A stretch of 64,000 nt of DNA from a bacterium C-53 (GTDB taxonomy: Bacteria > Bacillota > Clostridia > Lachnospirales > Lachnospiraceae): contig RAZD01000012.1 of NCBI GenBank assembly GCA_003612525.1, positions 38,570 to 102,569 on the forward strand, given 5' to 3'. This document shows, piece by piece, positions 51,948-61,520 of this stretch. Numbering within the stretch: position 1 is the stretch's first letter; the number at the start of each line of letters is the position of its first letter. The translations under genes were made by a program, and so were the position numbers. The notes beneath the pieces are model-generated. The model worked only from the letters and a program-made list of their open reading frames with translations, did no database searches and had not been told where the DNA came from.

Positions 51948-52904
51948 CTAGCGTTCCTCTCTGAAGTAATTGATACCGCACCCCGCCGGCTGATTATTTT
52001 CTCTTGACTGCCTCATTGATGTCGCAACAAGCACAAGCGCCGTAACAAGAAACGGCAGCATGTCAAAAAAAGCGTCCGGAATCGGAATGATATCTTTCAC
52101 CACATAATACTTTAAGATTCTGAATGCCCCGAAAACCAATGACCCAAAAACTGCCTTTACCGGCTTCCACGAAGCAAAGATTACAAGCGCAACTGCAATC
52201 CATCCGAGCCCTCCTACACAATCGCTGATCCATACACCGCCGTTTGTAATCATGCCCGTATATGCGCCTCCGATGCCACAGATACCGCCGCCTGCCATGA
52301 TATTAAGATATTTCAACTTCGTCACATGTATTCCCGCTGCATCCGCTGCCGCCGGATTCTCTCCGACCGCTCTGATATTCAGGCCTGCATTTGTACGGAA
52401 CAGGTAAAAACCTAATACGACTGCCGTTATTATCCCCAGATAAACAAACGGATTGTATGAAAAGAACAGTTCTCCTGCAACAGGCAGATCGCTTAAAACA
52501 GGAATATGGACACTGCGCATCTGTGCTGTTATACGCTCCGGAAGTTTCAGCGTACCTTCAGCAGACTTTCCAACATAATAAAAACCGATAAAATTCGACA
52601 GGCCAATTCCAAAAATTGTAAGCGTCAGTCCTGACACATTCTGATTTGCCATCAGCATTACCGTAAGAACCGCGTATATCAAAGCCCCAAACGCTCCCGC
52701 CGCAAATGCTGCAAGAAGCGCAAGCACGAAATTATCCGTCTTATACCCCACAATGAAACCGGCCGTTGCCCCAAGTGACATCATTCCCTCCACGCCAAGA
52801 TTCAAGTGGCCGGCGCGTTCATTTAAAATCTCGCCCAATGTACCAAATAACAATGGGGTTCCCGCAAGCACTGCGGCTACAAGGAATTTTACTATCATTG
52901 TCAT
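51948..52904 (-). CDS. BMP-type ABC transporter permease, second subunit (NupQ-like)
   Basis: 318 residues with about nine hydrophobic helices. FGTLGEILNERAGHLNLGVEGMM near the N-terminus is the family signature (visible as NERAGHLNLGVEG), and IRAVGENPAAADAAGI is the coupling region. It pairs with the preceding permease to form the channel of a nucleoside-type importer. The start overlaps the previous stop (ATGA); an ATG two codons later has better ribosome-site spacing. Confidence 0.92.
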   Translation of the reverse strand: MTMIVKFLVAAVLAGTPLLFGTLGEILNERAGHLNLGVEGMMSLGATAGFIVGYKTDNFVLALLAAFAAGAFGALIYAVLTVMLMANQNVSGLTLTIFGIGLSNFIGFYYVGKSAEGTLKLPERITAQMRSVHIPVLSDLPVAGELFFSYNPFVYLGIITAVVLGFYLFRTNAGLNIRAVGENPAAADAAGIHVTKLKYLNIMAGGGICGIGGAYTGMITNGGVWISDCVGGLGWIAVALVIFASWKPVKAVFGSLVFGAFRILKYYVVKDIIPIPDAFFDMLPFLVTALVLVATSMRQSRENNQPAGCGINYFREER

Positions 52905-53977
52905 GCTCCCGCACCATCCTTTCCTCTGATTACAAACTTATAACGGATGAAAAATTCACACCCTAAAATAAAGAAAAGAATAATTCCCTGCAATACATCG
53001 GCACAGTCTGTCGATAATCCGAAATTAGACTGAACAACGCTGCTTCCTTTTTCCAGAATGCTGAACAACGCGGATATGATAAAAATGGAGCCGGGATTTA
53101 AGTTTCCAAGCCAGGCCACAATAATGGCCGTAAATCCCACACCGCCTGCTACGCCCGACGCAAGTGTTGCATCCGACCCGGCAGCCTGTGCCATACCTGC
53201 GATTCCTGCAATCGCACCACTCATGAACATGGTGCGGAGAATAATCTTCTTCACATTCATACCGCTGTATCTGGCCGTCGCCTGACTCTCACCAACCACA
53301 CTAATCTCATATCCCTGCTTTGTATACTTCAAATAAACCCATACAAATGCAAGGAGAACCAGCGCAAATATCCATCCGATATGCACACCGAATACTTTTG
53401 GAAGCTGCGCATTCTTCTCAAATGTTGCAATCTTTGCAAATCCGGGATTCGCCGGATCCCTCCAGGGACCGTCACGCAGAAATGCAATCAAATAAAGTGC
53501 AATATAATTCAGCATCAGTGTAAAGAGCGTTTCATTTGTGCCGTAACGACATTTGAAGAAAGCGGGAATCAGTCCCCATAACCCGCCTCCGACCACACCT
53601 GCCACCACCATAACAGGTATCAGCACCACACGCGGCCAATTTGCGCAGAACAGCGCAAAAAAGGAGGAAAATATGGCCCCCATGATAATTTGCCCTTCCG
53701 CACCGATGTTCCAAAACTGCATCTTAAATGCAAGCGTCACGGCAAGTGATGCAATCAAAAGTGATATCATGATTTTTACAACTGCCTGAATCGCCAGTCC
53801 GCTTCGAAAAGAGCCGGAAAGAATTGTTCCATATATCGCAAATGGATTATATCCGAGACACAGGATAAAAATCCCACCGGCCGTAAGCGCCAGAAGCAGC
53901 GCTGCAAGCCTTAAAGCCGCGGTCTGTTTCGGGGACAATTCCGCCCGCTTAACAGTTCTAATGAATGGTTCCCGCAA
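52901..53977 (-). CDS. BMP-type ABC transporter permease, first subunit (NupP-like)
   Basis: 358 residues with about nine transmembrane helices. AFKMQFWNIGAEGQIIMGAI is the family signature (N-I-G-A-E-G-Q), and VVGESQATARYSGMNV is the loop that contacts the ATPase. The start is a TTG at 53977, with GGAG four bases upstream, and overlaps the ATPase stop by about 20 bp in another frame, so translation is coupled. It forms the membrane part with the next gene. Confidence 0.92.
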   Translation of the reverse strand: MREPFIRTVKRAELSPKQTAALRLAALLLALTAGGIFILCLGYNPFAIYGTILSGSFRSGLAIQAVVKIMISLLIASLAVTLAFKMQFWNIGAEGQIIMGAIFSSFFALFCANWPRVVLIPVMVVAGVVGGGLWGLIPAFFKCRYGTNETLFTLMLNYIALYLIAFLRDGPWRDPANPGFAKIATFEKNAQLPKVFGVHIGWIFALVLLAFVWVYLKYTKQGYEISVVGESQATARYSGMNVKKIILRTMFMSGAIAGIAGMAQAAGSDATLASGVAGGVGFTAIIVAWLGNLNPGSIFIISALFSILEKGSSVVQSNFGLSTDCADVLQGIILFFILGCEFFIRYKFVIRGKDGAGA

Positions 53978-55490
53978 CGCTCTCCACCTCCTTCTTACCG
54001 CTCATCATCCATCCGATTGTTTCCTTCGATGTCGACTCCGCATTTACAATTCCCGTAACCTCACCGTGGCAGAGAACCATAATTCTGTCCGCCAGCTGCA
54101 ACAGCACGTCGAGATCTTCACCGATAAAGATTACTGCCGTATTTTTCTTTTTCTGTTCATTTAAAAGATCATATATCGTATAAGACGAATGAATATCAAG
54201 CCCTCTGACAGGATACGCAGTAATGAGCACATTCGGTACGGATTGAATCTCACGTCCAAGCAGTACTTTCTGAACGTTTCCACCCGACAAAAGTCTAACC
54301 GGCGTCTCTGTCCCCGGCGTCTGGATGTCAAGCTTTTTAATCAGTTCCTCCGCCAGCTTCTTTGCCGGCTTCCGGTCAATAAAAGGGCCCTTGCTGTCCC
54401 TGTAGCACTTTAACAGCATATTATCTGTCATGCCCATTGAGGCGACAAGCCCCATTCCAAGACGATCTTCCGGCACAAAACTCATGCTGATTCCAAGCGA
54501 AATAATCTCCGCCGGGGTTTTTCCGATGATATTCTCTTTATCATAGAGCACTGCGCCCTTTTCCACCGGCTGCAGACCGGCCAGTACCTCACACAGTTCT
54601 TTCTGTCCGCTGCCGGCCACCCCTGCAATGCCAAGAATTTCACCGGAGCAGATATCAAATGATACGTCGTTCAGCGCTATGCTTCCATCCTGGCGTTTCA
54701 CTGAAAGATGATAAACCTCAAGAAGTTTTTTCTTCTCTTTGACCACTGCGCGCTCAATGGAAAGGCTGACCGGTCTTCCCACCATCAGTTCCGTCAGCCG
54801 GCTTTCGGTGCTTTCCCTCGTCACAACCGTATTCACACTCTTCCCTTTTCTCAGGATTGTGACGCGGTCACTGATTTCCATTACCTCATTCAGCTTGTGC
54901 GTGATAATAATAATCGCGCTGCCTTCCGCCCGCATTTTCCTCAAAATCGCGAAAAGTCTCTGCGTTTCCTGCGGAGTCAGTACGGCGGTTGGCTCATCAA
55001 GAATTAAAATATCCGCTCCCCGATACAGGACTTTCATAATCTCAAGCGTCTGCTTTTCGCTTACCGACATATCATAAACTTTCTTTTCCGGTTCCACTTC
55101 CAGGCCAAATTTCTCACTGATAGAGAGAATCTTATTTCGAAGCTCTTTTCGATTAAAATATTTCTCCTTACCACCCAGAATAATGTTATCCATCGCATTA
55201 TGTACTTCTACCAGTTTAAAATGCTGATGAATCATACCAATGCCGAGGGCATCAGCATCGGTCGGCGAATTAATGACAGTCTCTTTCCCATTAATAAAAA
55301 TTGTACCCTCATCCGGATGATAAATCCCGGAAAGCATATTCATAAGTGTTGTCTTTCCCGAACCATTCTCGCCAAGCAGGGCAAGAATTTCACCGCGCTT
55401 TACCTTAAGGTCCACATGATCGTTTGCTACAACACTCCCGAAAGATTTTGTAATGCCTTTGCACTCTATTGCGTATCTTTCCTCGCTCAT
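53958..55490 (-). CDS. BMP-type ABC transporter ATPase (NupO-like, duplicated)
   Basis: 510 residues with two ABC domains. Domain 1 has Walker A GENGSGKTT, signature SVSEKQTLEI and Walker B DILILDEPTAVL. Domain 2 has a degenerate Walker A (GVAGSGQKE) and signature LSGGNVQKV, and its Walker B is altered (ITAYPVRGLD). Only one site is expected to hydrolyse ATP fully, as in sugar/nucleoside importers of this class. AAAGGAG precedes the ATG at 55490. It is the second gene of the transporter operon. Confidence 0.94.
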   Translation of the reverse strand: MSEERYAIECKGITKSFGSVVANDHVDLKVKRGEILALLGENGSGKTTLMNMLSGIYHPDEGTIFINGKETVINSPTDADALGIGMIHQHFKLVEVHNAMDNIILGGKEKYFNRKELRNKILSISEKFGLEVEPEKKVYDMSVSEKQTLEIMKVLYRGADILILDEPTAVLTPQETQRLFAILRKMRAEGSAIIIITHKLNEVMEISDRVTILRKGKSVNTVVTRESTESRLTELMVGRPVSLSIERAVVKEKKKLLEVYHLSVKRQDGSIALNDVSFDICSGEILGIAGVAGSGQKELCEVLAGLQPVEKGAVLYDKENIIGKTPAEIISLGISMSFVPEDRLGMGLVASMGMTDNMLLKCYRDSKGPFIDRKPAKKLAEELIKKLDIQTPGTETPVRLLSGGNVQKVLLGREIQSVPNVLITAYPVRGLDIHSSYTIYDLLNEQKKKNTAVIFIGEDLDVLLQLADRIMVLCHGEVTGIVNAESTSKETIGWMMSGKKEVESVAGTIH

Positions 55491-55571
55491 GCAACTCTCC
55501 TTTTTACAACAAAACTGCCGCATTAATCATACCCAACATATGCTCAATGCGACAGCTGTGTCACTTTTCAC

Positions 55572-56741
55572 TTATTTCTCAACTACATTTTTAAAGTACC
55601 AGTCAATGCCCCCCTGAATTGTAGCATCATCAAGCGTGGAGCCTTCTTCTCCAACCGTAGTTCCCTCATTTGTCTCAATCACGCCATCAAACACATTAAA
55701 ACTTCCATCAAGCATTTTTGCCTTTGCCTCTTCAATCTTCGCTGCTGCTTCCGGATCATTCAAATCAGAAAGATCAGAAAGTGTAACAAGTCCTTCACTC
55801 ATTCCACCATAATAATTGTCACCAGTCCATGTTCCGTCAATCAACTGCTGTACAGCCCATGTATAATATGCACTCCAATCCCACATTACGGAGCAGAGAA
55901 CTGCGCCTGGCGCATCCTTGCTCATGTCGGAATTATAACCAACGCCAAATACGCCTGCCTCCTCCGCTGCAAGCTGGGGATTCGGAGTATCGCAATGCTG
56001 TGCAATCACATCACATCCATCTGCAATCAAAGCCTGCGCCGCCTGCTTTTCACCTTCAGGATCATACCAGCTGTTTGTTACTTTTACGTCCACCTCTGCA
56101 TCGGGATTTACGGAATAAACACCCATAGCAAATGCATTAATACCACCCGCTGTCTCAGAAAGCGTCTTACCAAATGCAGATACATAGCCAATCTTATTGC
56201 TCTCTGTCTTAAGGCCTGCCGCAATACCTGATAAATATCTTGCCTGATAGATTCTTCCAAAATAGTTGTTGAAGTTTGTACCATTTCCCTTATAGCCTGT
56301 ACCATGAGAAAAAATTACATCCGGATGCTCCTCCGAAAGCTTTTCACAGGTATCCATATATCCATAGCTTGTCGCAAAAATAAGAACGCATCCTTCCTCT
56401 ATACATTCCGTAATCGCTGCTTCTATAGCAGTTGGATCATCATCCGCAACATTATTTTTCCTTACGATCTGGTCATCCGTAAGTCCGATTTCCTTCTGCA
56501 TTCCAATAATTCCCTGATCGTGTGCATAGGAATATCCTGAACCTGCCGCTGGGTCACCAATATGAATCACACCTACTTTCATGGATTCCTTTGGAACCGG
56601 AGCATATTCCGGATCTGAAATCGCTTTGTCAACCATTGCCTGCGTTTCCGGATCAAGCGGCTCCTCTGTTTCCCCGCATCCGGTAATCATAGTTACTGTC
56701 ATAGCAAGACAGAGTAATACGCTAAGTAACTTTTTTTTCAT
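55572..56741 (-). CDS. BMP-family substrate-binding lipoprotein
   Basis: 389 residues. A lipoprotein signal ends in TGC (MKKKLLSVLLCLAMTVTMITGC), followed by a BMP/Med domain: MKVGVIHIGDPAAGSGYSYAHDQG, FATSYGYMD, HPDVIFSHGTGYKG, GRIYQARYLSGIAAG, and IAQHCDTPNPQLAAE. BMP-family proteins in such operons bind purine nucleosides or related ligands at the cell surface. It is the first gene of the BMP-ATPase-permease-permease operon, with GGGAGGAAC before the ATG. The actual ligand is not determined by the sequence. Confidence 0.94.
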   Translation of the reverse strand: MKKKLLSVLLCLAMTVTMITGCGETEEPLDPETQAMVDKAISDPEYAPVPKESMKVGVIHIGDPAAGSGYSYAHDQGIIGMQKEIGLTDDQIVRKNNVADDDPTAIEAAITECIEEGCVLIFATSYGYMDTCEKLSEEHPDVIFSHGTGYKGNGTNFNNYFGRIYQARYLSGIAAGLKTESNKIGYVSAFGKTLSETAGGINAFAMGVYSVNPDAEVDVKVTNSWYDPEGEKQAAQALIADGCDVIAQHCDTPNPQLAAEEAGVFGVGYNSDMSKDAPGAVLCSVMWDWSAYYTWAVQQLIDGTWTGDNYYGGMSEGLVTLSDLSDLNDPEAAAKIEEAKAKMLDGSFNVFDGVIETNEGTTVGEEGSTLDDATIQGGIDWYFKNVVEK

Positions 56742-56821
56742 AATGTTCCTCCCTTGTTGTAAAGTATTTCGTATGGTAAGCCTGACGGCTCCACATCACT
56801 TTAATAAATGCCCTCTTTATC

Positions 56822-57496
56822 CTACACGTTTTCAATCTGCCAGTCAATAGGTTGTTCGCCATGTTTCTCCAAAAAATCATTTGTCTGGCTAAAAGGCCTG
56901 CTTCCAAAAAAGCCTCTGTAGGCAGAAAGCGGACTCGGATGCGGCGCTTTTAAGATAAGGTGTCTCGGATTGTTCAGCATCGCCGCCTTCTTCTGCGCAG
57001 GACTTCCCCATAAAATAAACACAATCGGCTTATCCTGCTCATTCAGAATGCGAATCGCAGCATCCGTAAACTGTTCCCACCCGATTCCTCTGTGAGAATT
57101 TGCCGCATGTGCGCGTACAGTCAATACGGTGTTCAACATTAAAACTCCCTGATGCGCCCATTTTTCCAGGTATCCGTTGTTGGGAATAAAGCATCCAAGA
57201 TCATCATGCAACTCCTGATAGATATTTACCAGTGAAGGGGGTATGTCCACATCTGGCTTCACAGAAAAGCAAAGACCATGCGCCTGCCCGTCTCCGTGAT
57301 AGGGATCCTGCCCTAAAATTACCGCCTTCACTTCCTTTAATGGAGTAAACTGAAATGCGTTAAAAATATCATCTGCAGCCGGAAAAATTTTATGCGTATT
57401 ATATTCACTCCGAATTTTCTGATACAGTTCTTTGTAATAGGCTTTACCAAACTCAGGTTTTAAAGGCTCCAGCCAATCATTCTCTATTGCTGACAT
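56822..57496 (-). CDS. ung: Uracil-DNA glycosylase
   Basis: 224 residues, the normal family 1 length. Motifs are [17 protein letters not shown] (catalytic Asp and water-activating region), [28 protein letters not shown] (as [10 protein letters not shown]), [11 protein letters not shown] and [18 protein letters not shown] (catalytic His loop). It removes uracil from DNA at the start of base excision repair. It overlaps the end of hisF by 13 bp, so it is coupled to the histidine genes. Confidence 0.98.
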   Translation of the reverse strand: MSAIENDWLEPLKPEFGKAYYKELYQKIRSEYNTHKIFPAADDIFNAFQFTPLKEVKAVILGQDPYHGDGQAHGLCFSVKPDVDIPPSLVNIYQELHDDLGCFIPNNGYLEKWAHQGVLMLNTVLTVRAHAANSHRGIGWEQFTDAAIRILNEQDKPIVFILWGSPAQKKAAMLNNPRHLILKAPHPSPLSAYRGFFGSRPFSQTNDFLEKHGEQPIDWQIENV

Positions 57497-58245
57497 CTTA
57501 CCGGTACATTCCTTTCTTTCAGATAATACTTTAGTTCCTCAATTTCCAGTTCTTTATAGTGAAATAACGACGCTGCCAAAGCTGCATCCGCCTTTCCATC
57601 CGTTAATGCCTCGTAAAAATGCTCCGGCTTTCCCGCTCCCCCGGAAGCGATAACAGGAATCGAAACATTTTCCGCAATCGTTCTTGTCAGTTCGATATCA
57701 TACCCGGTCTTTGTTCCGTCACAATCCATACTTGTCACAAGAATCTCCCCTGCACCAAGCCCGGCCGCCCGTACCGCCCATTCAACAGCGTCTATACCCA
57801 TATCTATTCTGCCGCCATTTTTATATATGTTCCATCCGTTTCCCGTACGCTTCGCATCAATTGCAACGACCACACACTGGCTCCCAAACTTCTCTGCCGC
57901 CTCACTGATCAGAACAGGATTCATGATTGCTGCGGAATTGACTGCAACCTTGTCCGCACCTTCACGCAAAATCGCTTTAAAATCATCCACGCTTCGGATG
58001 CCTCCGCCTACCGTAAACGGTATAAACACTTTTTCCGCCACTTTCCTGACCATTTCCGCCACAGTCGCACGATTGTCGCTGGATGCCGTAATATCCAGAA
58101 AAACAAGCTCATCCGCGCCAGCCGCATCGTACGCTGCAGCAATCTCCACCGGATCTCCCGCATCTTTTAAATCCACAAAATTAACGCCCTTCACGACACG
58201 TCCGCCGTTCACATCAAGACAAGGAATAATTCTTTTTGTATACAT
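57484..58245 (-). CDS. hisF: Imidazole glycerol phosphate synthase, cyclase subunit
   Basis: 253 residues of a (beta/alpha)8 barrel. The catalytic Asp in [18 protein letters not shown] near residue 10 and the second in [14 protein letters not shown] near residue 130 are visible, with [20 protein letters not shown] and [14 protein letters not shown] as phosphate-binding parts. It joins PRFAR and ammonia from HisH to make IGP and AICAR. It follows hisH by ten bases. Confidence 0.98.
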   Translation of the reverse strand: MYTKRIIPCLDVNGGRVVKGVNFVDLKDAGDPVEIAAAYDAAGADELVFLDITASSDNRATVAEMVRKVAEKVFIPFTVGGGIRSVDDFKAILREGADKVAVNSAAIMNPVLISEAAEKFGSQCVVVAIDAKRTGNGWNIYKNGGRIDMGIDAVEWAVRAAGLGAGEILVTSMDCDGTKTGYDIELTRTIAENVSIPVIASGGAGKPEHFYEALTDGKADAALAASLFHYKELEIEELKYYLKERNVPVRCQQ

Positions 58246-58255
58246 TACAGTACCC

Positions 58256-58876
58256 TTAACCTTCCGTACTCTTTATTTCCAAAAAATTTTTTAGAATTTT
58301 CAACCCTGTTTTTGAACTCTTCTCAGGATGAAACTGACATGCAAACAGATTCCCTTTCTCTACGGACGCATGTATCAACGTACTGTACTCTGTAACCGCC
58401 GTTACAATCGAAGGCTCCTTTGCCCTCAGATAATAAGAATGAACAAAATATACATATGCGCCTTCTTCCAGTCCTGCAAAAAGTCTTCCCCCAACCGGGA
58501 AGGACAGCGAATTCCACCCAATATTCGGAATCTTCAGTCCTTCCTTGTCGGGAATACGTACAATCTCACCCGGCAGCAAGGAAAGTCCCTTCACCCCCGG
58601 GCTTTCTTCACTGCTCTCAAACATTAACTGAAGGCCAAGACAAATTCCCAAAAATGGCTTCTTCGCATCCACTGCCTCACGTATCACATCACCAAGCCCA
58701 AATCCGTTAATTTTTTCCATCGCATCGCCAAAATTTCCGACCCCCGGAAGGATTATATGATCTGCGCTCAGAATCTCTTCTCTGTCTCTTGACAACACTG
58801 CCTCTGAGCCAAGATAATTTACTGCCTTTTCAACGCTCTTGATATTTCCGGCGTCATAATCGATAATCGCTACCAT
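58256..58876 (-). CDS. hisH: Imidazole glycerol phosphate synthase, glutamine amidotransferase subunit
   Basis: 206 residues. [17 protein letters not shown] opens the protein; the nucleophile is in [13 protein letters not shown] near residue 78, and the His-Glu of the triad in [10 protein letters not shown] near residue 188. HisH supplies ammonia to HisF through the barrel. AGGAAAGG precedes the ATG at 58876; the longer frame to 58969 is not used. Only hisH and hisF are here, so the rest of the histidine pathway must lie elsewhere. Confidence 0.97.
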   Translation of the reverse strand: MVAIIDYDAGNIKSVEKAVNYLGSEAVLSRDREEILSADHIILPGVGNFGDAMEKINGFGLGDVIREAVDAKKPFLGICLGLQLMFESSEESPGVKGLSLLPGEIVRIPDKEGLKIPNIGWNSLSFPVGGRLFAGLEEGAYVYFVHSYYLRAKEPSIVTAVTEYSTLIHASVEKGNLFACQFHPEKSSKTGLKILKNFLEIKSTEG

Positions 58877-58898
58877 CTTTTTCCTTTCCTGTGCGATT

Positions 58899-61460
58899 CT
58901 ACTGGCCGCCATGATATTTACCATCCGTGCCCTTCTCAACACCGAATTCATAGAGCAGCCGTTCACCACCCTGCGACACGTTTCCTCCCTGGAAACCGGA
59001 ATCTTCCGGACTTTCCTCCGGCGCCTCCTCGGAATCAGGCTGTGGTTCCTCTGTCAGCTCTTCTTCCTCTTCCGTATCAGAATCCGGCTCTTCAATCGGT
59101 TCCTCTTCCTGTATGTCCTCGGGTTCCTCGGAGGAATCTTCCGGCTCTTCTGCCAGCTCTTCCGGTTCCGGCTCACTGTCCTCCGGCTCCGGCGTATCCA
59201 CTATGTCTGCAATTTCAGGCATCTCAGGCGGGCCGTAAACAAAGTCCTCAAGTGCAATCGAATAGTCGACGCTATCTAAAATTGCCGCGAACTCTCTTGC
59301 CTGTTCTTCGGTGAGTCCATATTCGGAAAGCACTGCCAGCACGCCTCCGTAAATCTGTTCAAACGAATCTCCTACGCCCCTCTCCGATGCCTCCTGCGCA
59401 TAATTGTCATGATATTTCACTGCCTGAATTAATGCGTCAAGAATATGTATTGTATCGTTTTCTTCCACATAATTCTGGTATATGTCTGCTCTTCTCTGCA
59501 TTTTTACTAATAATGCTGTTTTCTTATATAAATCTTCATCATCACCAGAAAGGTCCCATCCGGAAAGCGCCCGATAAGCCGCCTCATAATTGCCCTCATC
59601 AAAATTCTTCTGCGCTGTACTTACATAACTGGCTTTCGGATAGAAATTTAAAACGATCATAAGAGCTGCCAGAATTGTACCACAAACCAGAATTACTGGA
59701 ATGATTCGCCTCATTGGAATTTTCTTTTCAGGCGGCCCCTCCACTTTTTCCTTCGGTTTCTTTTCCTTCTTCGGCTTCTTCACCTTCTTGGGTTTCTTTT
59801 CTTTTTCTTCCTTATCCTTTTCCTTCTTTTCCTTCTTCGGTTTCTTTCCCTTCTTTGCTTTTCCTTCTTTCGGTGCATTGTCAATGGCCTGAAGAATTGC
59901 AAGATTTTCACTGTCAGCCGTTCCGTCCGCCTGCTCCGGTGGAATCGTAATATCATCTTCCGGCGCTTCCTCTGTCAAAACATCCATAAGCTTCCCGAAG
60001 AATCCCTTCTTTTTCTCTGGTTTCTCCACCGCATCCGAATCTGCTCCCGAAGCTTTTTTAGCCTTTCTTTCTAATTTCTTTGCTGCCTTTTCAAGCGCCT
60101 TTCTTTCTTTCTCCTGAGCCTTCAGCGCCTTCTTCTCCGCTCTGGACAACTTTTTATTAGCATTCTTTGCTTTGTCATCCTCACTGGTCGGCAAAGGCGC
60201 TCCAGCGCCGGAAACTTCCAGATTCGAAGCTGACAAATCAGTCTGTGCCATCCCTGGCTGTTCTGCTCCATTAAACATAGACAGCATATCCTCTTCTACC
60301 GGTTCGCCGCTGTCATTTTTTTCCAGCAATTGATTGATCTCTGAGATTCCTTCATCCTCCGGCATCATATCCATCAGATTCAGCATATCTATATCGTCAA
60401 CATCACTCTGCTGTGATTGCTGCTGTATTTCACCATCTTCATCGAGTTCTGGAATACTCTGTAATAACGCCGCTATTTCTTCCACCGACATCTGTTTGTC
60501 TGGCTCTAAATCGGATTCTTCTTCCGGCTCCATGCCGCCACCTAATACAGCGGCTAATTCATCCTCCATCGCTGGCTCCGATTCCATATCGTCCATATCA
60601 ATTCCCGGAATAAATTCAAATTCCGATTCTGTTTCCAAATCTAATTCTGTTTCCGGTTCCATTTTTACCTCCTGCTCCGGTTCTGATACTTCCGGCTCTG
60701 CCTCTATTTCTATTGCCGAATCCGGCTCTGATTCCACGTCCGGTTCTGGCTTCTGACCCATATCAAAATCCGGGATTTCTTCCATCTCCGGTTCTGCTTC
60801 TATACCGTTTTCCTGTTCTGTATTAAGATCAGGCATCTCCATAAGCTCTGCTTCTGGCTCTGATTCCAGTTCCTGACCCATATCAAAGTCCGGAATTTCT
60901 TCCATCTCTGACTCCGATTCTATACCGGTTTCCTGTTCTGTATTAAAATCAGACATCTCCATAAGCTCTGATTCTGGCTCCGATTCCAGTTCCTGACCCA
61001 TATCAAAATCCGGGATTTCTTCCATCTCCGGTTCTGCTTCTATACCGGCTTCCTGCTCTGTATTAAAATCAGGCATTTCCATAAACTCTGGTTCTGGCTC
61101 TGTTTCCAGCTCCTGACTCATGTCAAAATCCGGGATTTCTTCCATCTCCAGCTCTGGTTCTATACCGGCCTCCTGTTCTGTATTAAGGTCAGGCATTTCC
61201 ATAAGCTCTAGTTCAGTCCCTGATTCCGGCTCTATTCCAGTCAACTGATCTATATCAAAATCGGAAAATTCCGGTTCTGGCTCTGTTTCTGGCTCCGCAC
61301 CAATATCAAAATCAGGGATTTCTTCTGCCTCTGGCCCTGATTCCAGTTCCGGTTCTGTCTGCGTCTCTAATGCCACTTCAGAAATCGGTTCCACTTTTCC
61401 CGGAGTTTCGCCATTTAATGACTGTAATAATCTATCTAAATATTCTTCATTTGCACTCAT
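58899..61460 (-). CDS. Acidic repeat, single-pass membrane protein
   Basis: 853 residues from the ATG at 61460. Residues 1-25 form a short helix (EEYLDRLLQSLNG). Residues 30-270 are Glu/Pro/Met/Asp-rich and hold four 40-residue repeats. Residues 270-430 are acidic and disordered. Residues 430-600 become strongly basic (KKALKAQEKERKALEKAAKK, and a Lys/Pro/Glu tract KPKKEKKPKEK). One transmembrane helix lies near residues 610-632 (IIPVILVCGTILAALMIVL). A helical domain of about 130 residues (TPR-like YEAAYRALSGWDLSG) and a Glu-rich tail follow. No catalytic domain was recognised. The layout suggests an envelope scaffold with a long charge-segregated cytoplasmic arm. Confidence 0.85.
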   Translation of the reverse strand: MSANEEYLDRLLQSLNGETPGKVEPISEVALETQTEPELESGPEAEEIPDFDIGAEPETEPEPEFSDFDIDQLTGIEPESGTELELMEMPDLNTEQEAGIEPELEMEEIPDFDMSQELETEPEPEFMEMPDFNTEQEAGIEAEPEMEEIPDFDMGQELESEPESELMEMSDFNTEQETGIESESEMEEIPDFDMGQELESEPEAELMEMPDLNTEQENGIEAEPEMEEIPDFDMGQKPEPDVESEPDSAIEIEAEPEVSEPEQEVKMEPETELDLETESEFEFIPGIDMDDMESEPAMEDELAAVLGGGMEPEEESDLEPDKQMSVEEIAALLQSIPELDEDGEIQQQSQQSDVDDIDMLNLMDMMPEDEGISEINQLLEKNDSGEPVEEDMLSMFNGAEQPGMAQTDLSASNLEVSGAGAPLPTSEDDKAKNANKKLSRAEKKALKAQEKERKALEKAAKKLERKAKKASGADSDAVEKPEKKKGFFGKLMDVLTEEAPEDDITIPPEQADGTADSENLAILQAIDNAPKEGKAKKGKKPKKEKKEKDKEEKEKKPKKVKKPKKEKKPKEKVEGPPEKKIPMRRIIPVILVCGTILAALMIVLNFYPKASYVSTAQKNFDEGNYEAAYRALSGWDLSGDDEDLYKKTALLVKMQRRADIYQNYVEENDTIHILDALIQAVKYHDNYAQEASERGVGDSFEQIYGGVLAVLSEYGLTEEQAREFAAILDSVDYSIALEDFVYGPPEMPEIADIVDTPEPEDSEPEPEELAEEPEDSSEEPEDIQEEEPIEEPDSDTEEEEELTEEPQPDSEEAPEESPEDSGFQGGNVSQGGERLLYEFGVEKGTDGKYHGGQ
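60723..61202 (-). repeat. Four tandem 120-bp coding repeats
   Basis: Four units of 40 codons start with M-E-M-P/S-D-L/F-N-T-E-Q-E and contain the block M-E-E-I-P-D-F-D-M. The DNA identity is high enough that forward spacing of the M-E-M codons is exactly 120 bp (61202, 61082, 60962, 60842). A more diverged unit precedes them. Copy number may vary between strains. Confidence 0.9.
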
Positions 61461-61520
61461 AAGCGCCCTCACACTAAAAGTTTTATTTAATAGTCTACCA
61501 CATTTATTCCCGTTAGACAA

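Noticed and set aside
60723..61202. CRISPR-like array because of regular 120-bp spacing
   Set aside because: The repeats are in frame inside a long gene, and whole units including the spacers are similar, which is protein repeat expansion.
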